This document shows, piece after piece, positions 12,575 through 21,400 of a stretch of 62,947 nucleotides of DNA. Under the pieces are notes generated by a model. It did not search any database and had not been told where the DNA came from. It saw only the letters and a list, made by a program, of their open reading frames with translations. Source of the stretch: Paracoccus denitrificans (GTDB lineage Bacteria; Pseudomonadota; Alphaproteobacteria; Rhodobacterales; Rhodobacteraceae). How positions within the stretch are numbered: the first letter of the stretch is position 1; every line of letters begins with the position of its first letter. Made by a program: the position numbers and the translations under genes. Location of the stretch: NCBI GenBank assembly GCA_003240735.1, contig QFNE01000015.1, forward strand, positions 1 to 62,947. Reading direction: 5' to 3'.

Positions 12575-13833
12575 GTCCGCAGGGTGTCCGCAATACGCTG
12601 CGCAAGGCGGGCGGCGACGGCGGTCTTGTCCATGCGCGGCCATGTTTCTGCACCTGTATCGTCGATCACGGTGACCGCGTTTTCGGGGCCGCCCATGATC
12701 CCTGTCGCGGGGCTGACATCGTTGGCCACGATCCAGTCGCAGCCCTTGCGAAGCCGCTTGGCCCTGGCGTATTCGACGACATCGTCGGTTTCCGCGGCGA
12801 ACCCCACGACCAGACGCGGGCGTCCGGTTTCCAGCTTGCTGACCCACGCGAGAATGTCGGGGTTTTCCCGGAAGCGCAGCGTTGGCGGTTGGCCAGCGGC
12901 GTCCTTCTTGATCTTGTGGTCGGACCCGTTGGCGACGTGCCAGTCGGCCACCGCCGCGGCCATCACGGCGGCGTCGGCAGGCAGCGCGGCAGCCACGGCG
13001 TCGCGCATCTGCTGGGCAGTCTCAACCGATATGACATCCACACCGGTCGGGGGCGGAACCTCGGCGGGTCCGGTTACAAAGCTGACCTTCGCCCCCAGAT
13101 CGCGCAGCGCCGCCGCGATCGCCGTCCCCTGCGCGCCGGATGATCGGTTGGCGATATAGCGCACCGGATCAATAGGTTCGTGCGTCGGTCCGGACGTGAC
13201 GATGATGTGGCGACCCGCCAGCGGTCGCAGGCGCGGCTGCACGATCACCGCCTCGGGCGGCAGTCGAAGGGGTGCCTGGACCAGCGCACCGCCCGTCGTC
13301 AGCGTCTGGCGGATGGCGGCCACGATCGCCTCTGGCTCGGACATGCGACCATCACCGAATTCACCGCAGGCCATGTCGCCTGCATCGGGGCCGACGAACA
13401 GGATGCCGTCGCGGGCCAGCGTTTCCCGGTTGCGCCGCGTCGCGGGATGTTCCCACATCCGCACGTTCATCGCGGGCGCGATCAGCACCGCCTTGTCCGT
13501 AGCCATCAGCAGGGTCGAGGCCAGGTCATCCGCAAGCCCCCCCGCCATCTTGCCCATCAGGTCCGCGGTAGCAGGAGCGACGACAACCAGATCTGCGGCG
13601 CGGGACAACTGGATGTGCCCCATTTCCGCCTCTCGGGTCAGGTCGAAAAGTCCAGTGTGACACGCGCGATTGGTCAGCGCCGACAGCGTCAGGGGCGTTA
13701 CGAACTGGCTGCCTGCGCGGGTCAGGACCGTGGTGACTGTGGCGCCCGCCTTGATGATCTGGCGCACGAGCTCCGGCGTTTTATAGGCCGCGATGCCGCC
13801 ACCGATCACCAACAGGATATGCTTGCCTTGCAT
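12571..13833 (-). CDS. coaBC: Bifunctional phosphopantothenoylcysteine decarboxylase / phosphopantothenate-cysteine ligase
   Basis: Catalyses two steps of coenzyme A synthesis. The N-terminal CoaC flavoprotein domain (1-180) shows H73 in GHIQLSRAADL, N123 in APAMNVRMW and the reactive Cys C156 in GDMACGEFGDGR. The C-terminal CoaB domain (200-420) has TSGPTHEPIDPVR, NRSSGAQG and KIKK at 307-310. The ATG at 13833 is preferred because GGAGG sits 5 bases upstream; a TTG four codons earlier is less likely. 420 residues. It is the first gene of the operon that continues into suf, linking CoA and Fe-S synthesis, both cysteine consumers. Confidence 0.95.
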   Translation of the reverse strand: MQGKHILLVIGGGIAAYKTPELVRQIIKAGATVTTVLTRAGSQFVTPLTLSALTNRACHTGLFDLTREAEMGHIQLSRAADLVVVAPATADLMGKMAGGLADDLASTLLMATDKAVLIAPAMNVRMWEHPATRRNRETLARDGILFVGPDAGDMACGEFGDGRMSEPEAIVAAIRQTLTTGGALVQAPLRLPPEAVIVQPRLRPLAGRHIIVTSGPTHEPIDPVRYIANRSSGAQGTAIAAALRDLGAKVSFVTGPAEVPPPTGVDVISVETAQQMRDAVAAALPADAAVMAAAVADWHVANGSDHKIKKDAAGQPPTLRFRENPDILAWVSKLETGRPRLVVGFAAETDDVVEYARAKRLRKGCDWIVANDVSPATGIMGGPENAVTVIDDTGAETWPRMDKTAVAARLAQRIADTLRT

Positions 13834-13863
13834 CCGCGCCTCCAACCAAAAGCCCTGCGCCTT

Positions 13864-13892
13864 AGATTAGGGATGATCCGTTACCGCAACAA
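13864..13892 (-). promoter_or_regulatory. Candidate promoter of the coaBC-suf operon
   Basis: On the minus strand TTGTTG and TAATCT are separated by 17 bases, in the 66-base gap between thiQ and coaBC. This fits a housekeeping sigma-70-type promoter. No start site data, so modest confidence. Confidence 0.4.
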
Positions 13893-13899
13893 GAAACCG

Positions 13900-14607
13900 T
13901 CAGCCAAGATAGGCGCGCAGTCCCGGTGGTGGGTCGTCCAGAAGGGCGACGGTATCCATGGGTGGCGCCGCGCGGCCTTGATCAACAACGATCGTCAGGG
14001 GCGCAAACCGGCGGGCATCGTCGGGGTCGTGCGTGACCATCAGGACCGTCGCATGGGTCTCGGACGCAATCTCCATCAGCAGGTCCAGCATCTGATCCTT
14101 CAGCGCGGGGCCAAGCGCTGCGAACGCCTCGTCCAACAGCAGGATGGGCCGAGAGCGAAGGAGGACCCTTGCCAAAGCCACACGGCTTTGCTGCCCACCC
14201 GACAACTGCGCCGGGCGGCGATCCGCCAAATCGTGAAGCCCAACCCGGTCCAGCGCAGCAGTTACCGCCGCTTTCTGCGTGGGGCTTAGACGCAGGTCGG
14301 GGCGCAAGCCTAGTCCGACATTCTGGCCCACCGTAAGATGTGGGAAAAGGTTCTGATCCTGAAACAATATCGACACCGGCCTGTCACCGGGTGACATCGC
14401 GCTCAGGTCTTTACCGTTCCAGACGATCCGACCGCTTTCCGAGGCAAGGAAACCAGCGACCAATGACAGAAGCGTCGATTTGCCCGACCCGGACGGACCC
14501 ATGATCGCGACGCGGGAGCCGTCAGGTACTTTCAGGTCGGCAGACAGCCGGAATGTCCCCAGCGTCACGGTGACGTTTTCGAACTTCAGGGCGGAAATCT
14601 CAGGCAT
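13900..14607 (-). CDS. thiQ: Thiamine ABC transporter, ATP-binding protein
   Basis: Energises uptake of thiamine (or its phosphates) with ThiB and ThiP. 235 residues from MPEISALKF at 14607; this start overlaps the end of thiP by 8 bases. Walker A is GPSGSGKS at 37-44, the Q-loop is ILFQDQNLFPHL, the signature is LSGGQQSRVALAR and Walker B is LLLDEAFAALGP. The short length and the NLFPHLTVGQNVGLGL pattern fit ThiQ. It is the last gene of the riboswitch-controlled thiBPQ operon. Confidence 0.93.
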   Translation of the reverse strand: MPEISALKFENVTVTLGTFRLSADLKVPDGSRVAIMGPSGSGKSTLLSLVAGFLASESGRIVWNGKDLSAMSPGDRPVSILFQDQNLFPHLTVGQNVGLGLRPDLRLSPTQKAAVTAALDRVGLHDLADRRPAQLSGGQQSRVALARVLLRSRPILLLDEAFAALGPALKDQMLDLLMEIASETHATVLMVTHDPDDARRFAPLTIVVDQGRAAPPMDTVALLDDPPPGLRAYLG

Positions 14608-16138
14608 AACGGCGGCCCCATTTGTCGAAAAGCCAGAACAGGGCAAAGCTGATGGCCATCAGCAGAACCGCTGCCGACGCCGCATCGGCCATCCGGTAAC
14701 GTCCCATCAGCAGAAACAGCTGCATCGGCAGCGTCGTGCGCTCACCCCCGGAAAACAGCGTGATGACGCCCAGATCACCCATCGACAGGGCGGCGGCCAG
14801 ACCGGCAGCAAACCCCAGCGGCCGCGCCATGCGGGGCAGCGTCACCCAGCGCAGCCGCGCCCAGCCGGTCATGCCCAGCGATGTGGAAAGCCGCCCGAAA
14901 TCGTCATCGACCGCCTTGGCCGCCGGGATCAGCGCCCGCAGCGCAAAGGGCAGCGCCATGACCGCATTGACGATGACCGTCACTGGCAACGCCAACGTTT
15001 CCGGCACCACCCAACCGCGCACCGCCAGATAGATCCCGGTGCCCAGAACCAGGGGAGAGGCCACCAGCGGCAGCATTCCCGCAGCCTCGATCCAACGCCT
15101 GCCGCCGGGGGCCAGCGCAAGCGACAGTGCCAGGCCCATCAGCAACGTCAGGGCCGTCGAGGTGAGCGCCATCCCGATGGACCGGGCCGCTGAAAGCCAG
15201 ACAGACGGGGACAGGCTGATCAGCCCCGGCACGCCCGGAATGATGATCGCGGCCATGGGGACCAGCAGAAACAGGCCCGCTGCGGCGATGGTCAGGGCGT
15301 CCCCCCATCCACGCCATCCACGCGGCGCGATGATCGGCGTGGCGCGGTCGAATCCTGCGCCGAATGCTGTGGGCAATGTGACCCGCGCCGCCAGCGCCAT
15401 GGCGACGACGCTTAGCCCGACCTGAACCAATGCCAGTGTCGCCGCCCGGCCCATGTCGAAATCGAACCGGAACGCCTGATAGATCGCAAGTTCGACCGTG
15501 GTGGCCCTTGGCCCGCCCCCCAACGTCAGGGCCACCGCAAAGCTGTTCAGGCACACCAGAAACACGGCCAACCATGCCCCCGGCGCGACCGCGCGCAGCA
15601 TCGGCCGTTCCAGATGGCGGGCCATCTCGGACGGCTGAAACCCCAACGATGACGCCAGCCGGAACCGCTCGGCCGGGATCGCCTGCCAGCCCTGCAGGAT
15701 CAGGCGCACCGACAGCGGTAGGTTAAAGAAGACATGCGCCAGAATGACGCCCTGCCAGCCGTAGATCGAGATTGCCGGCAGACCCAGTTCGGCAAGCCCG
15801 CTGTTGATCAGACCTCGCCGACCAAAAACTGCGACCAGCCCCATGACGGCGACGATCACCGGCAGAATGAACGGCGCGCCCATCAGCAGGACCAGCAGGT
15901 CGCGTCCGGGAAACACCCGCCGGGCCAAGGCGCGTGCCACCGGGATCGCCAGCAGCACCGATAGCGTGGCCGACAGCGCCGCCTGCCACAGCGTGAACCA
16001 GACGGCGCGCACATCCCAAGGGCCAAGACGGCCCAACCCTTGGGCCTGCCACGCCACCATCGCCAGCGTGCCAAGGATCAGCGCCGCCAGCCCGACGGCA
16101 ACGACCACGCCCGTCCACGGCAGGGCGCGCCTGCCCAT
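14600..16138 (-). CDS. thiP: Thiamine ABC transporter, permease
   Basis: Inner-membrane permease of the thiamine importer. 512 residues with about 12 hydrophobic helices, formed by two fused halves. Each half carries an EAA-type loop: the first around FRLASSLGFQPSEMARHL, the second around RLSTSLGMTGWARLRWVTLP. The double-length layout is typical of ThiP and the related FbpB-type iron permeases; the riboswitch and thiB settle the substrate. It starts 22 bases after thiB. Confidence 0.94.
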   Translation of the reverse strand: MGRRALPWTGVVVAVGLAALILGTLAMVAWQAQGLGRLGPWDVRAVWFTLWQAALSATLSVLLAIPVARALARRVFPGRDLLVLLMGAPFILPVIVAVMGLVAVFGRRGLINSGLAELGLPAISIYGWQGVILAHVFFNLPLSVRLILQGWQAIPAERFRLASSLGFQPSEMARHLERPMLRAVAPGAWLAVFLVCLNSFAVALTLGGGPRATTVELAIYQAFRFDFDMGRAATLALVQVGLSVVAMALAARVTLPTAFGAGFDRATPIIAPRGWRGWGDALTIAAAGLFLLVPMAAIIIPGVPGLISLSPSVWLSAARSIGMALTSTALTLLMGLALSLALAPGGRRWIEAAGMLPLVASPLVLGTGIYLAVRGWVVPETLALPVTVIVNAVMALPFALRALIPAAKAVDDDFGRLSTSLGMTGWARLRWVTLPRMARPLGFAAGLAAALSMGDLGVITLFSGGERTTLPMQLFLLMGRYRMADAASAAVLLMAISFALFWLFDKWGRRYA

Positions 16139-16160
16139 TAACCGCGCGCCTGCCGACAGA

Positions 16161-17138
16161 TCACCGGGCCAGCGCCTTCATCCATTCCTCGACCGCGGGC
16201 TGGCGCAGCTTTTCTGCCTCATCCTCGGACAGATACAGCGTCTTTTCGGGTTGCGGCAGATCGCGGAACGCCTGCGGCCACTGGTCCTTGGGCAGCTTGG
16301 ACGGGAAAGACCAGTTCGCCTCGGCGATCATCCCCTGAAATTCAGGTGACAGGATGTAGTCCATGAATTGCTGGGCGAGTTCGGGGTTCTTGGACCCTTT
16401 CACCTGCGCGGCGGTTTCGGAAAGGAAATAATGCCCCTCGGGGAAGATCGCGGCCTTCTTGGTCTGATCGTTTTCCGCCACGATGTGATAGGCGGGCGAG
16501 GTGGTGTAGGACAGAACCATGTCCGCTTCACCATCCGTGAACATGCCATAGCTTTCAGACCAGTCCTTGGTCACCGTCAGGATCTTGGGCGCAAGCTTGC
16601 GCCACGCTTCCTCGGCCCCATCGCCATAGATGGACTTGACCCACAGAAGTCCGGCCAAGCCCGATGCGGATGCGCGCGGGTCCTGAATGACGATTTTCAG
16701 ATCGCTCGGCGCGTCCAGCAGTTCGGCAAAGCTTTTGGGCGGGTTCGGCGTGCGGGTTTCATCATAGATGAACGCCGTTTGTGACCAGTCGAATGGCAGG
16801 AACGTGTCGTCTGTCCACTCGATCGGCAGCGTCAGGCTTTTGACGTCCTGATTATGGGGACCAAACACCCCCAGACTGCGCGCGCGCGCGGTCTGGTCGA
16901 TGGTCAGGCCGATGACGGCGTCGGCGCGTGTCTGCGCGCCTTCCATCTGAATGCGAGGCAGGACGTCGCCCGTCACCCAGACCAGATCGCAGTTGCAGGC
17001 TTTTTCGAAGCCTTCCTCGATCTTGGGACCGGGGCCCCATTCGGACACGAAATAGTCTGGCGCATAGACTGTCAGCTGCTCCGCCGCGAATGCGGGGGTG
17101 GCGACCAATGCGGCCAGTGCGAAATGCGTGATCTTCAT
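16161..17138 (-). CDS. thiB: Thiamine-binding periplasmic protein
   Basis: Substrate-binding protein of the thiamine importer. 325 residues with a clear signal peptide (MKITHFALAALVATPAFA, then AEQLTVYAPD). The mature part has the ThiB features LTVYAPDYFVSEWGPGPKI, DAVIGLTIDQT and TKDWSESYGMFTDGEADMVL. AAGGAGG lies 6 bases before the ATG. A TPP riboswitch occupies the leader 33 bases upstream, so expression should fall when thiamine pyrophosphate is plentiful. Confidence 0.95.
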   Translation of the reverse strand: MKITHFALAALVATPAFAAEQLTVYAPDYFVSEWGPGPKIEEGFEKACNCDLVWVTGDVLPRIQMEGAQTRADAVIGLTIDQTARARSLGVFGPHNQDVKSLTLPIEWTDDTFLPFDWSQTAFIYDETRTPNPPKSFAELLDAPSDLKIVIQDPRASASGLAGLLWVKSIYGDGAEEAWRKLAPKILTVTKDWSESYGMFTDGEADMVLSYTTSPAYHIVAENDQTKKAAIFPEGHYFLSETAAQVKGSKNPELAQQFMDYILSPEFQGMIAEANWSFPSKLPKDQWPQAFRDLPQPEKTLYLSEDEAEKLRQPAVEEWMKALAR

Positions 17139-17170
17139 CGCAATCCTCCTTGGCGATGGTCGGAGAAAGG

Positions 17171-17262
17171 CTGATGACCTTCCCTCCGCCGGTGTTGACC
17201 GGATCAGGTTCGACGGGTTCGCGCGGACGCATCTCAGCCATTTGGCACCCCGAGGTGTCGGC
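17171..17262 (-). ncRNA. TPP riboswitch (THI element)
   Basis: On the minus strand the leader of thiB shows the order expected of a TPP aptamer. It begins with CGGGGTGCC, then GGCTGAGATG with the conserved CUGAGA, then GAACCTGATCCGG with ACCUGAUC, then a hairpin arm CCGG...CCGG, and closes with GGGAAGGTCA. P1 would pair the 5' GACACC-like segment with the 3' end. The RBS of thiB is 24 to 30 bases downstream, so control is most likely at translation initiation; no T-run terminator is evident. Confidence 0.95.
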
Positions 17263-17375
17263 AGGATGACCGCTTTGCGTAGGCACTGCAAGGGGCGCAG
17301 CAGGGGCTGATGGCTTGCCGTCGTGAAACGGCCCGGCTATCGGCAAGGGGCAGGTTTCAGGATCGGGGCTGACGG

Positions 17376-18476
17376 ATGAGCTTTAACACCTTCGGGCGAA
17401 TGTTCCGGTTCACCACATGGGGCGAAAGCCACGGCCCCGCCCTTGGCGCCACAGTTGACGGCTGCCCGCCCGGCGTGCCGCTGGACGAGGCCTTCATCCA
17501 GCAATTCCTGGACCGCCGTCGCCCTGGCCAGTCCAAGATGACAACCCAGCGGCAGGAGCCTGACGCTGTCCAGATCCTGTCCGGCGTCTTCGAAGGGGTC
17601 ACGACCGGCACGCCGATCCAGCTGATGATCCAGAACACTGACCAGCGTTCGCGCGATTATGGTGAAATCGCGCATTCGTTCCGGCCCGGCCACGCAGACC
17701 TGACCTATCACCTGAAATACGGCATCCGCGACTATCGCGGTGGAGGCCGGTCCAGTGCGCGTGAAACCGCGGCACGGGTGGCTGCGGGCGGCGTGGCGCA
17801 GGCGGTGCTGGCGCAACTGGTGCCGAAACTGAAGATCACGGGATTCATGGTGCAGATGGGCGACTGCAAGATCGACCCGGCGCGCATCGATCTGTCCACC
17901 ATCGGCGACAACGATTTATTCTGCCCCGACCCCGGCGCGGTCGCACAATGGTCAGACTACCTGTCGGCGATCCGCAAGGATCAGGACAGCGTCGGCGCCA
18001 TGCTGGAGGTGCTGGTCGAAAACTGCCCGCCGGGGCTGGGTGCACCGATCTATGCCAAACTGGACACTGACCTGGCTGCGGCAATGATGTCGATCAACGC
18101 GGTCAAGGGCGTGGAAATCGGCGCAGGAATGGCGGCGGCCATGCTGCGCGGCACCGAAAACGCCGATGAGATCCGAATGGGGAACGATGGGCCCCGATTT
18201 GCCAGCAACCACGCCGGCGGCATTCTGGGTGGTATTTCGACCGGGCAGGACATCACCGTCCGCTTCGCGGTCAAGCCGACATCATCCATCCTGACCGCGC
18301 GCCAGACCATCAACCAGCGGGGCGAAGACATCGACCTGATCACCAAGGGCCGCCACGATCCCTGCGTGGGGATCCGCGCCGTCCCAGTGGCCGAGGCGAT
18401 GGCCGCCTGCGTCATTCTGGACCACCTGCTGATGGACCGCGGCCAGACCGGTGGCGTGCGCGGCACGTTCGGCTAA
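17376..18476 (+). CDS. aroC: Chorismate synthase
   Basis: Converts EPSP to chorismate, the last shared step to aromatic amino acids, using reduced FMN. 366 residues, standard length. Signatures are FTTWGESHGPALG near residue 13, SFRPGHADLTYHLKYG, and RGGGRSSARETAARVAAGG with the Arg residues of the active site. The C-terminal GRHDPCVGIRAVPVAEAM is also present. It is divergent from thiB; no operon partner is obvious, and gshA starts 91 bases downstream. Confidence 0.97.
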   Translation: MSFNTFGRMFRFTTWGESHGPALGATVDGCPPGVPLDEAFIQQFLDRRRPGQSKMTTQRQEPDAVQILSGVFEGVTTGTPIQLMIQNTDQRSRDYGEIAHSFRPGHADLTYHLKYGIRDYRGGGRSSARETAARVAAGGVAQAVLAQLVPKLKITGFMVQMGDCKIDPARIDLSTIGDNDLFCPDPGAVAQWSDYLSAIRKDQDSVGAMLEVLVENCPPGLGAPIYAKLDTDLAAAMMSINAVKGVEIGAGMAAAMLRGTENADEIRMGNDGPRFASNHAGGILGGISTGQDITVRFAVKPTSSILTARQTINQRGEDIDLITKGRHDPCVGIRAVPVAEAMAACVILDHLLMDRGQTGGVRGTFG

Positions 18477-18492
18477 GCGGCGCGATCGATGA

Positions 18493-18520
18493 CGGCGCGC
18501 TTGACTAAGTTCGCGCGCCG
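18493..18520. repeat. 8-bp inverted repeat between aroC and gshA
   Basis: CGGCGCGC and GCGCGCCG flank a 12-base loop. It could be a transcript hairpin behind aroC, but no T-run follows, and the arms are self-complementary GC-rich DNA. Function unknown. Confidence 0.4.
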
Positions 18521-18567
18521 CGCCACCAGTCGTGTCGTTTGGAAGGCAGTCGAAAGGTCCACCCACC

Positions 18568-19938
18568 ATGTCCATTCCGCAGCAGGGCGGTGGCCCGATC
18601 GAGCGTAAGGAACAGCTGGCCGAATACATCGCCAGCGGCGAGAAGACGCGCGACAACTGGCGCATCGGGACCGAGCACGAAAAGTTCGGCTTCACTTGGA
18701 ACGACCTTGAACCCCTGCCCTATGACGGCAAACGTTCGATCAAGGCGATGCTGGAAGGTCTGCGCGACCGCTTCAACTGGACGCCGGTCGAAGAGGCCGG
18801 CAAGCTGATCGGGCTGGAGCGGGACGGCGCCAATGTCTCGCTTGAGCCAGGCGGGCAGCTGGAGCTTTCGGGCGCGCCGCTGGAAACGATCCACCAGACC
18901 TGCGACGAGGTGAACCAACACCTGCAAGAGGTGCGCGCGGTTGCCGACGATCTGGGCGCCGGCTTCATCGGGCTGGGTGCCGCGCCGGTCTGGCGGCAGG
19001 ACCAGATGCCGATGATGCCCAAGGGGCGCTATCGGCTCATGACCGATTACATGGACCGCGTCGGGACGCTTGGGAAACAGATGATGTATCGCACCTGCAC
19101 GGTGCAGGTGAACCTCGACTTCGGGTCCGAGGCGGACATGGTCCAGAAGCTGCGCGTGGGTCTGGCGCTTCAACCCGTGGCGACGGCGTTGTTCGCGAAC
19201 TCTCCGTTCCTTGACGGAAAGCCGAACGGCATGAAGTCGTGGCGCGCCCATATCTGGCAGAACCTGGATGCGGCACGGACGGGGATGCTTCCCTTCGCAT
19301 TCGAAGACGGGATGGGGTACGAACGCTGGGTCGACTATGTCCTTGATGTGCCGATGTATTTCGTCTACCGCGACGGGAAATACATCAACGCGCTGGGTCA
19401 GTCCTTCCGCGACTTCATGAACGGCAAGCTGCCTGCGCTGCCGGGCGAGGTGCCGACGCTGTCAGACTGGGCCGACCATCTGACGACGGTCTTCCCCGAA
19501 GCGCGGGTCAAGAAATTCATCGAAATGCGTGGTGCGGACGGCGGCCCTTGGCGCCGCCTTTGCGCCCTGCCCGCCCTGTGGGTCGGGCTGCTTTACGACC
19601 AAGGTGCCCTTGATGCGGCGACCGACCTGATCAAAGGCTGGGACGACGCGACCCGCGACGGCCTGCGCCGGGTCGCCGCACGCGAAGCCCTGGACGGAGA
19701 GGCGAACGGCGTCCGCATGCGCGATCTTGCGCGCGAGGTCGTGGACATCGCACATGCTGGCCTGAAATCGCGTGCCAAGGCTGGCGCAGGCGGGTTGGTC
19801 CCAGACGAGACCCATTTCCTTGATGCCCTAAAGGAAAGCGTCGATTCGGGGCAGGTCCCGGCGGACGAACTGCTGGCCAAGTATCGCGGCCCGTGGGACG
19901 GCGATCTGGACCCGATCTATCGCGAGTACTGCTACTGA
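18568..19938 (+). CDS. gshA: Glutamate-cysteine ligase, plant/alphaproteobacterial type
   Basis: First and limiting step of glutathione synthesis. 456 residues from the ATG at 18568 (MSIPQQGGG). The family is the GCS2/plant-type: IGTEHEKFGF near residue 37, NVSLEPGGQLELSGAP, MYRTCTVQVNLDFGSEADM and FIEMRGADGGPWRRLCALPA. This differs from the E. coli GshA fold family. A strong terminator follows 8 bases after the stop. The frame is open 12 codons upstream, but the AAAGG at 18553 supports the chosen ATG. Confidence 0.95.
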   Translation: MSIPQQGGGPIERKEQLAEYIASGEKTRDNWRIGTEHEKFGFTWNDLEPLPYDGKRSIKAMLEGLRDRFNWTPVEEAGKLIGLERDGANVSLEPGGQLELSGAPLETIHQTCDEVNQHLQEVRAVADDLGAGFIGLGAAPVWRQDQMPMMPKGRYRLMTDYMDRVGTLGKQMMYRTCTVQVNLDFGSEADMVQKLRVGLALQPVATALFANSPFLDGKPNGMKSWRAHIWQNLDAARTGMLPFAFEDGMGYERWVDYVLDVPMYFVYRDGKYINALGQSFRDFMNGKLPALPGEVPTLSDWADHLTTVFPEARVKKFIEMRGADGGPWRRLCALPALWVGLLYDQGALDAATDLIKGWDDATRDGLRRVAAREALDGEANGVRMRDLAREVVDIAHAGLKSRAKAGAGGLVPDETHFLDALKESVDSGQVPADELLAKYRGPWDGDLDPIYREYCY

Positions 19939-19945
19939 AATGCAT

Positions 19946-19976
19946 AACGGGCCGGTCAAACCGGCCCGTTTCTTTT
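19946..19976 (+). terminator. Intrinsic terminator after gshA
   Basis: Perfect 11-bp stem (AACGGGCCGGT with ACCGGCCCGTT) and a 3-base loop, followed by TCTTTT. It separates gshA from the convergent DUF2852 gene. Confidence 0.88.
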
Positions 19977-19988
19977 AGATGTGACGGT

Positions 19989-20417
19989 TCAGGCTTGCTT
20001 GCGATCTGCCATGAACTGATCGAACTCGGCCTTGTCCTTCGCCTCGCGCAGCTTTTCCAGAAAGCCCTTGAACTCGTTGTGTTCTTCTTCCAACCGGCGA
20101 AGGGTGTCGTCGCGATAAGCGTCGAACGCGCTGTTCCCGGTCGGCGCGAAAGCCGCGCGGCGGTCATGGAAGTGGCGGCGACGTGCGTTGCAGTTTCCAA
20201 ACATGCGTTTGCTCCAGATCATGTAACCAAGGATGAAAAGGCCCACTGGCCAAGCAAAGACGAAGCCAAGGATCATCGCGACGATCCATCCGCCCTTGCC
20301 GATGCTGTCCAGCCAGTCGCGTGCCATAAGCACAGGGCGCAACAGCGCGGGACGGTCGTCATAGGCAGTGTTACGTGCGCCCGGCAGACGGTTGGCCGGA
20401 TAGGGTGCGGTGTGCAT
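19989..20417 (-). CDS. DUF2852 family membrane protein
   Basis: 142 residues from the ATG at 20417, which has GGAG 9 bases upstream. One membrane segment is clear at about 43-66 (IVAMILGFVFAWPVGLFILGY), preceded by a short cytosolic start and followed by a charged tail. The tail contains FNAFDAYRDDTLRRLEEEHNEF-like heptads and likely forms a coiled coil. The hydrophobic segment plus this tail matches DUF2852, an alphaproteobacterial family without known function. It stands alone between a terminator and the TetR gene. Confidence 0.75.
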   Translation of the reverse strand: MHTAPYPANRLPGARNTAYDDRPALLRPVLMARDWLDSIGKGGWIVAMILGFVFAWPVGLFILGYMIWSKRMFGNCNARRRHFHDRRAAFAPTGNSAFDAYRDDTLRRLEEEHNEFKGFLEKLREAKDKAEFDQFMADRKQA

Positions 20418-20500
20418 CAATGTTCGCTCCAGCTGATGTTAATCACATTTACATAGATTGGGGTGCCCCCCGCTCTCTTCAATGCCGGCATGCAAATAAT

Positions 20501-21109
20501 TCAGCTGATACGTCCCAAACCACGAAGATAGATCAGGATGCCGCTTTCCAGCATCTCATGTGGCTCGATGGGCGACCGGCTGCCCGGGCGCGCGCGCGCG
20601 AAAAGCTCAACCACCCCATGGGCCATCGCCCACATATGGTTCGCCACCATCAACGTCGGCGGCTGGCTGTCCTCGGGCATATGGGCGAACAGGGCCCGCG
20701 TCGCAGACGTCAATACGCCATGCGCCCGTTGTCCGGCCGACCAGAGTTGCGGATTGGCCGACACGTCGACACCCGATTCGAACATGGCAGTGTAAAGCCC
20801 CGGCTGCCCGATCGCAAAATCCAGATAGGCTTGCGCCATCCGCAGATACGCCGCAAGCACAGTGGGCTTGCCGTCATCGAATGCCCGCTCGAGGTCGGAC
20901 GCGAACCGCTGATAGCCGATCCTTGCCACTTCCAGCAGCAGATCCTCGCGCCCCAGAAAGTGTCGATAGGGGGCGGCAGGGCTGACCCCGGCGGACCGCG
21001 CCGCCTCGGCAAGGGTCCAACCCATGGGTCCACGCTCTTCGATCAGGCGTGTTGTCGCCTCGATCAGCGCCTCTCTCAGATTGCCATGATGATAGGTTTC
21101 ACGCGGCAC
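20501..21109 (-). CDS. TetR/AcrR-family transcriptional regulator
   Basis: 202 residues. The N-terminal helix-turn-helix is at about 10-55 (YHHGNLREALIEATTRLI, then TLAEAARSAGVSPAAPYRHF). The C-terminal part resembles the TetR WHG ligand-binding domain. It lies only 12 bases after the HPr gene on the same strand, so it is probably co-transcribed with the PTS regulatory genes, though its targets are not suggested by the locus. A short run of alternating CG at 20587-20598 lies in the coding region. Confidence 0.88.
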   Translation of the reverse strand: MPRETYHHGNLREALIEATTRLIEERGPMGWTLAEAARSAGVSPAAPYRHFLGREDLLLEVARIGYQRFASDLERAFDDGKPTVLAAYLRMAQAYLDFAIGQPGLYTAMFESGVDVSANPQLWSAGQRAHGVLTSATRALFAHMPEDSQPPTLMVANHMWAMAHGVVELFARARPGSRSPIEPHEMLESGILIYLRGLGRIS

Positions 21110-21121
21110 GGGCTTTGAACC

Positions 21122-21400
21122 TCAGCCGCCTTCGCCGAAGCAGTCTTCCACCAGTTCTGACAATGCCACCAGCAGATCAGCGGCCTGCGATCCTTCGGTC
21201 GAAACGGTTATGATGCTGCCACGCGGCGCGGTCAGCATCAGCAGACCCATGATCGAGTCACCCGACACACGCTCTCCGTCTTTTTCGACCCACGCTTGCG
21301 CGTCAAATCGCTCGACGGTTTCGACAAACTTGGCAGACGCGCGCGCGTGAAGGCCTTTTTTGTTCATGATCCGCAAATCGCGGGTCAAGACGTCGCTCAT
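21122..21400 (-). CDS. ptsH: HPr-family phosphocarrier protein
   Basis: 92-residue phosphocarrier. The phosphorylated histidine is H18 in KKGLHARASAKF, and the regulatory serine site for HprK is in SGDSIMGLLML at about residue 48. In alphaproteobacteria this HPr takes phosphate from EINtr or sugar-independent EI and acts in regulation rather than sugar uptake. The start overlaps the EIIA stop in an ATGA. No EI gene is in the window. Confidence 0.95.
   Translation of the reverse strand: MSDVLTRDLRIMNKKGLHARASAKFVETVERFDAQAWVEKDGERVSGDSIMGLLMLTAPRGSIITVSTEGSQAADLLVALSELVEDCFGEGG

Noticed and set aside
17263..17310. Possible promoter before the TPP riboswitch (TTGCAG-N17-CATCCT)
   Set aside because: The -10 match is poor and the implied start would fall inside the aptamer.
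20482..20491. Palindrome ATGCCGGCAT between the DUF2852 and TetR genes
   Set aside because: A 10-bp GC-rich palindrome alone is weak evidence, and it is not repeated at a related promoter.
20587..20598. Alternating CG run (also at 16878 and 35878)
   Set aside because: Short runs within coding DNA, expected at this GC content; no regulatory setting.
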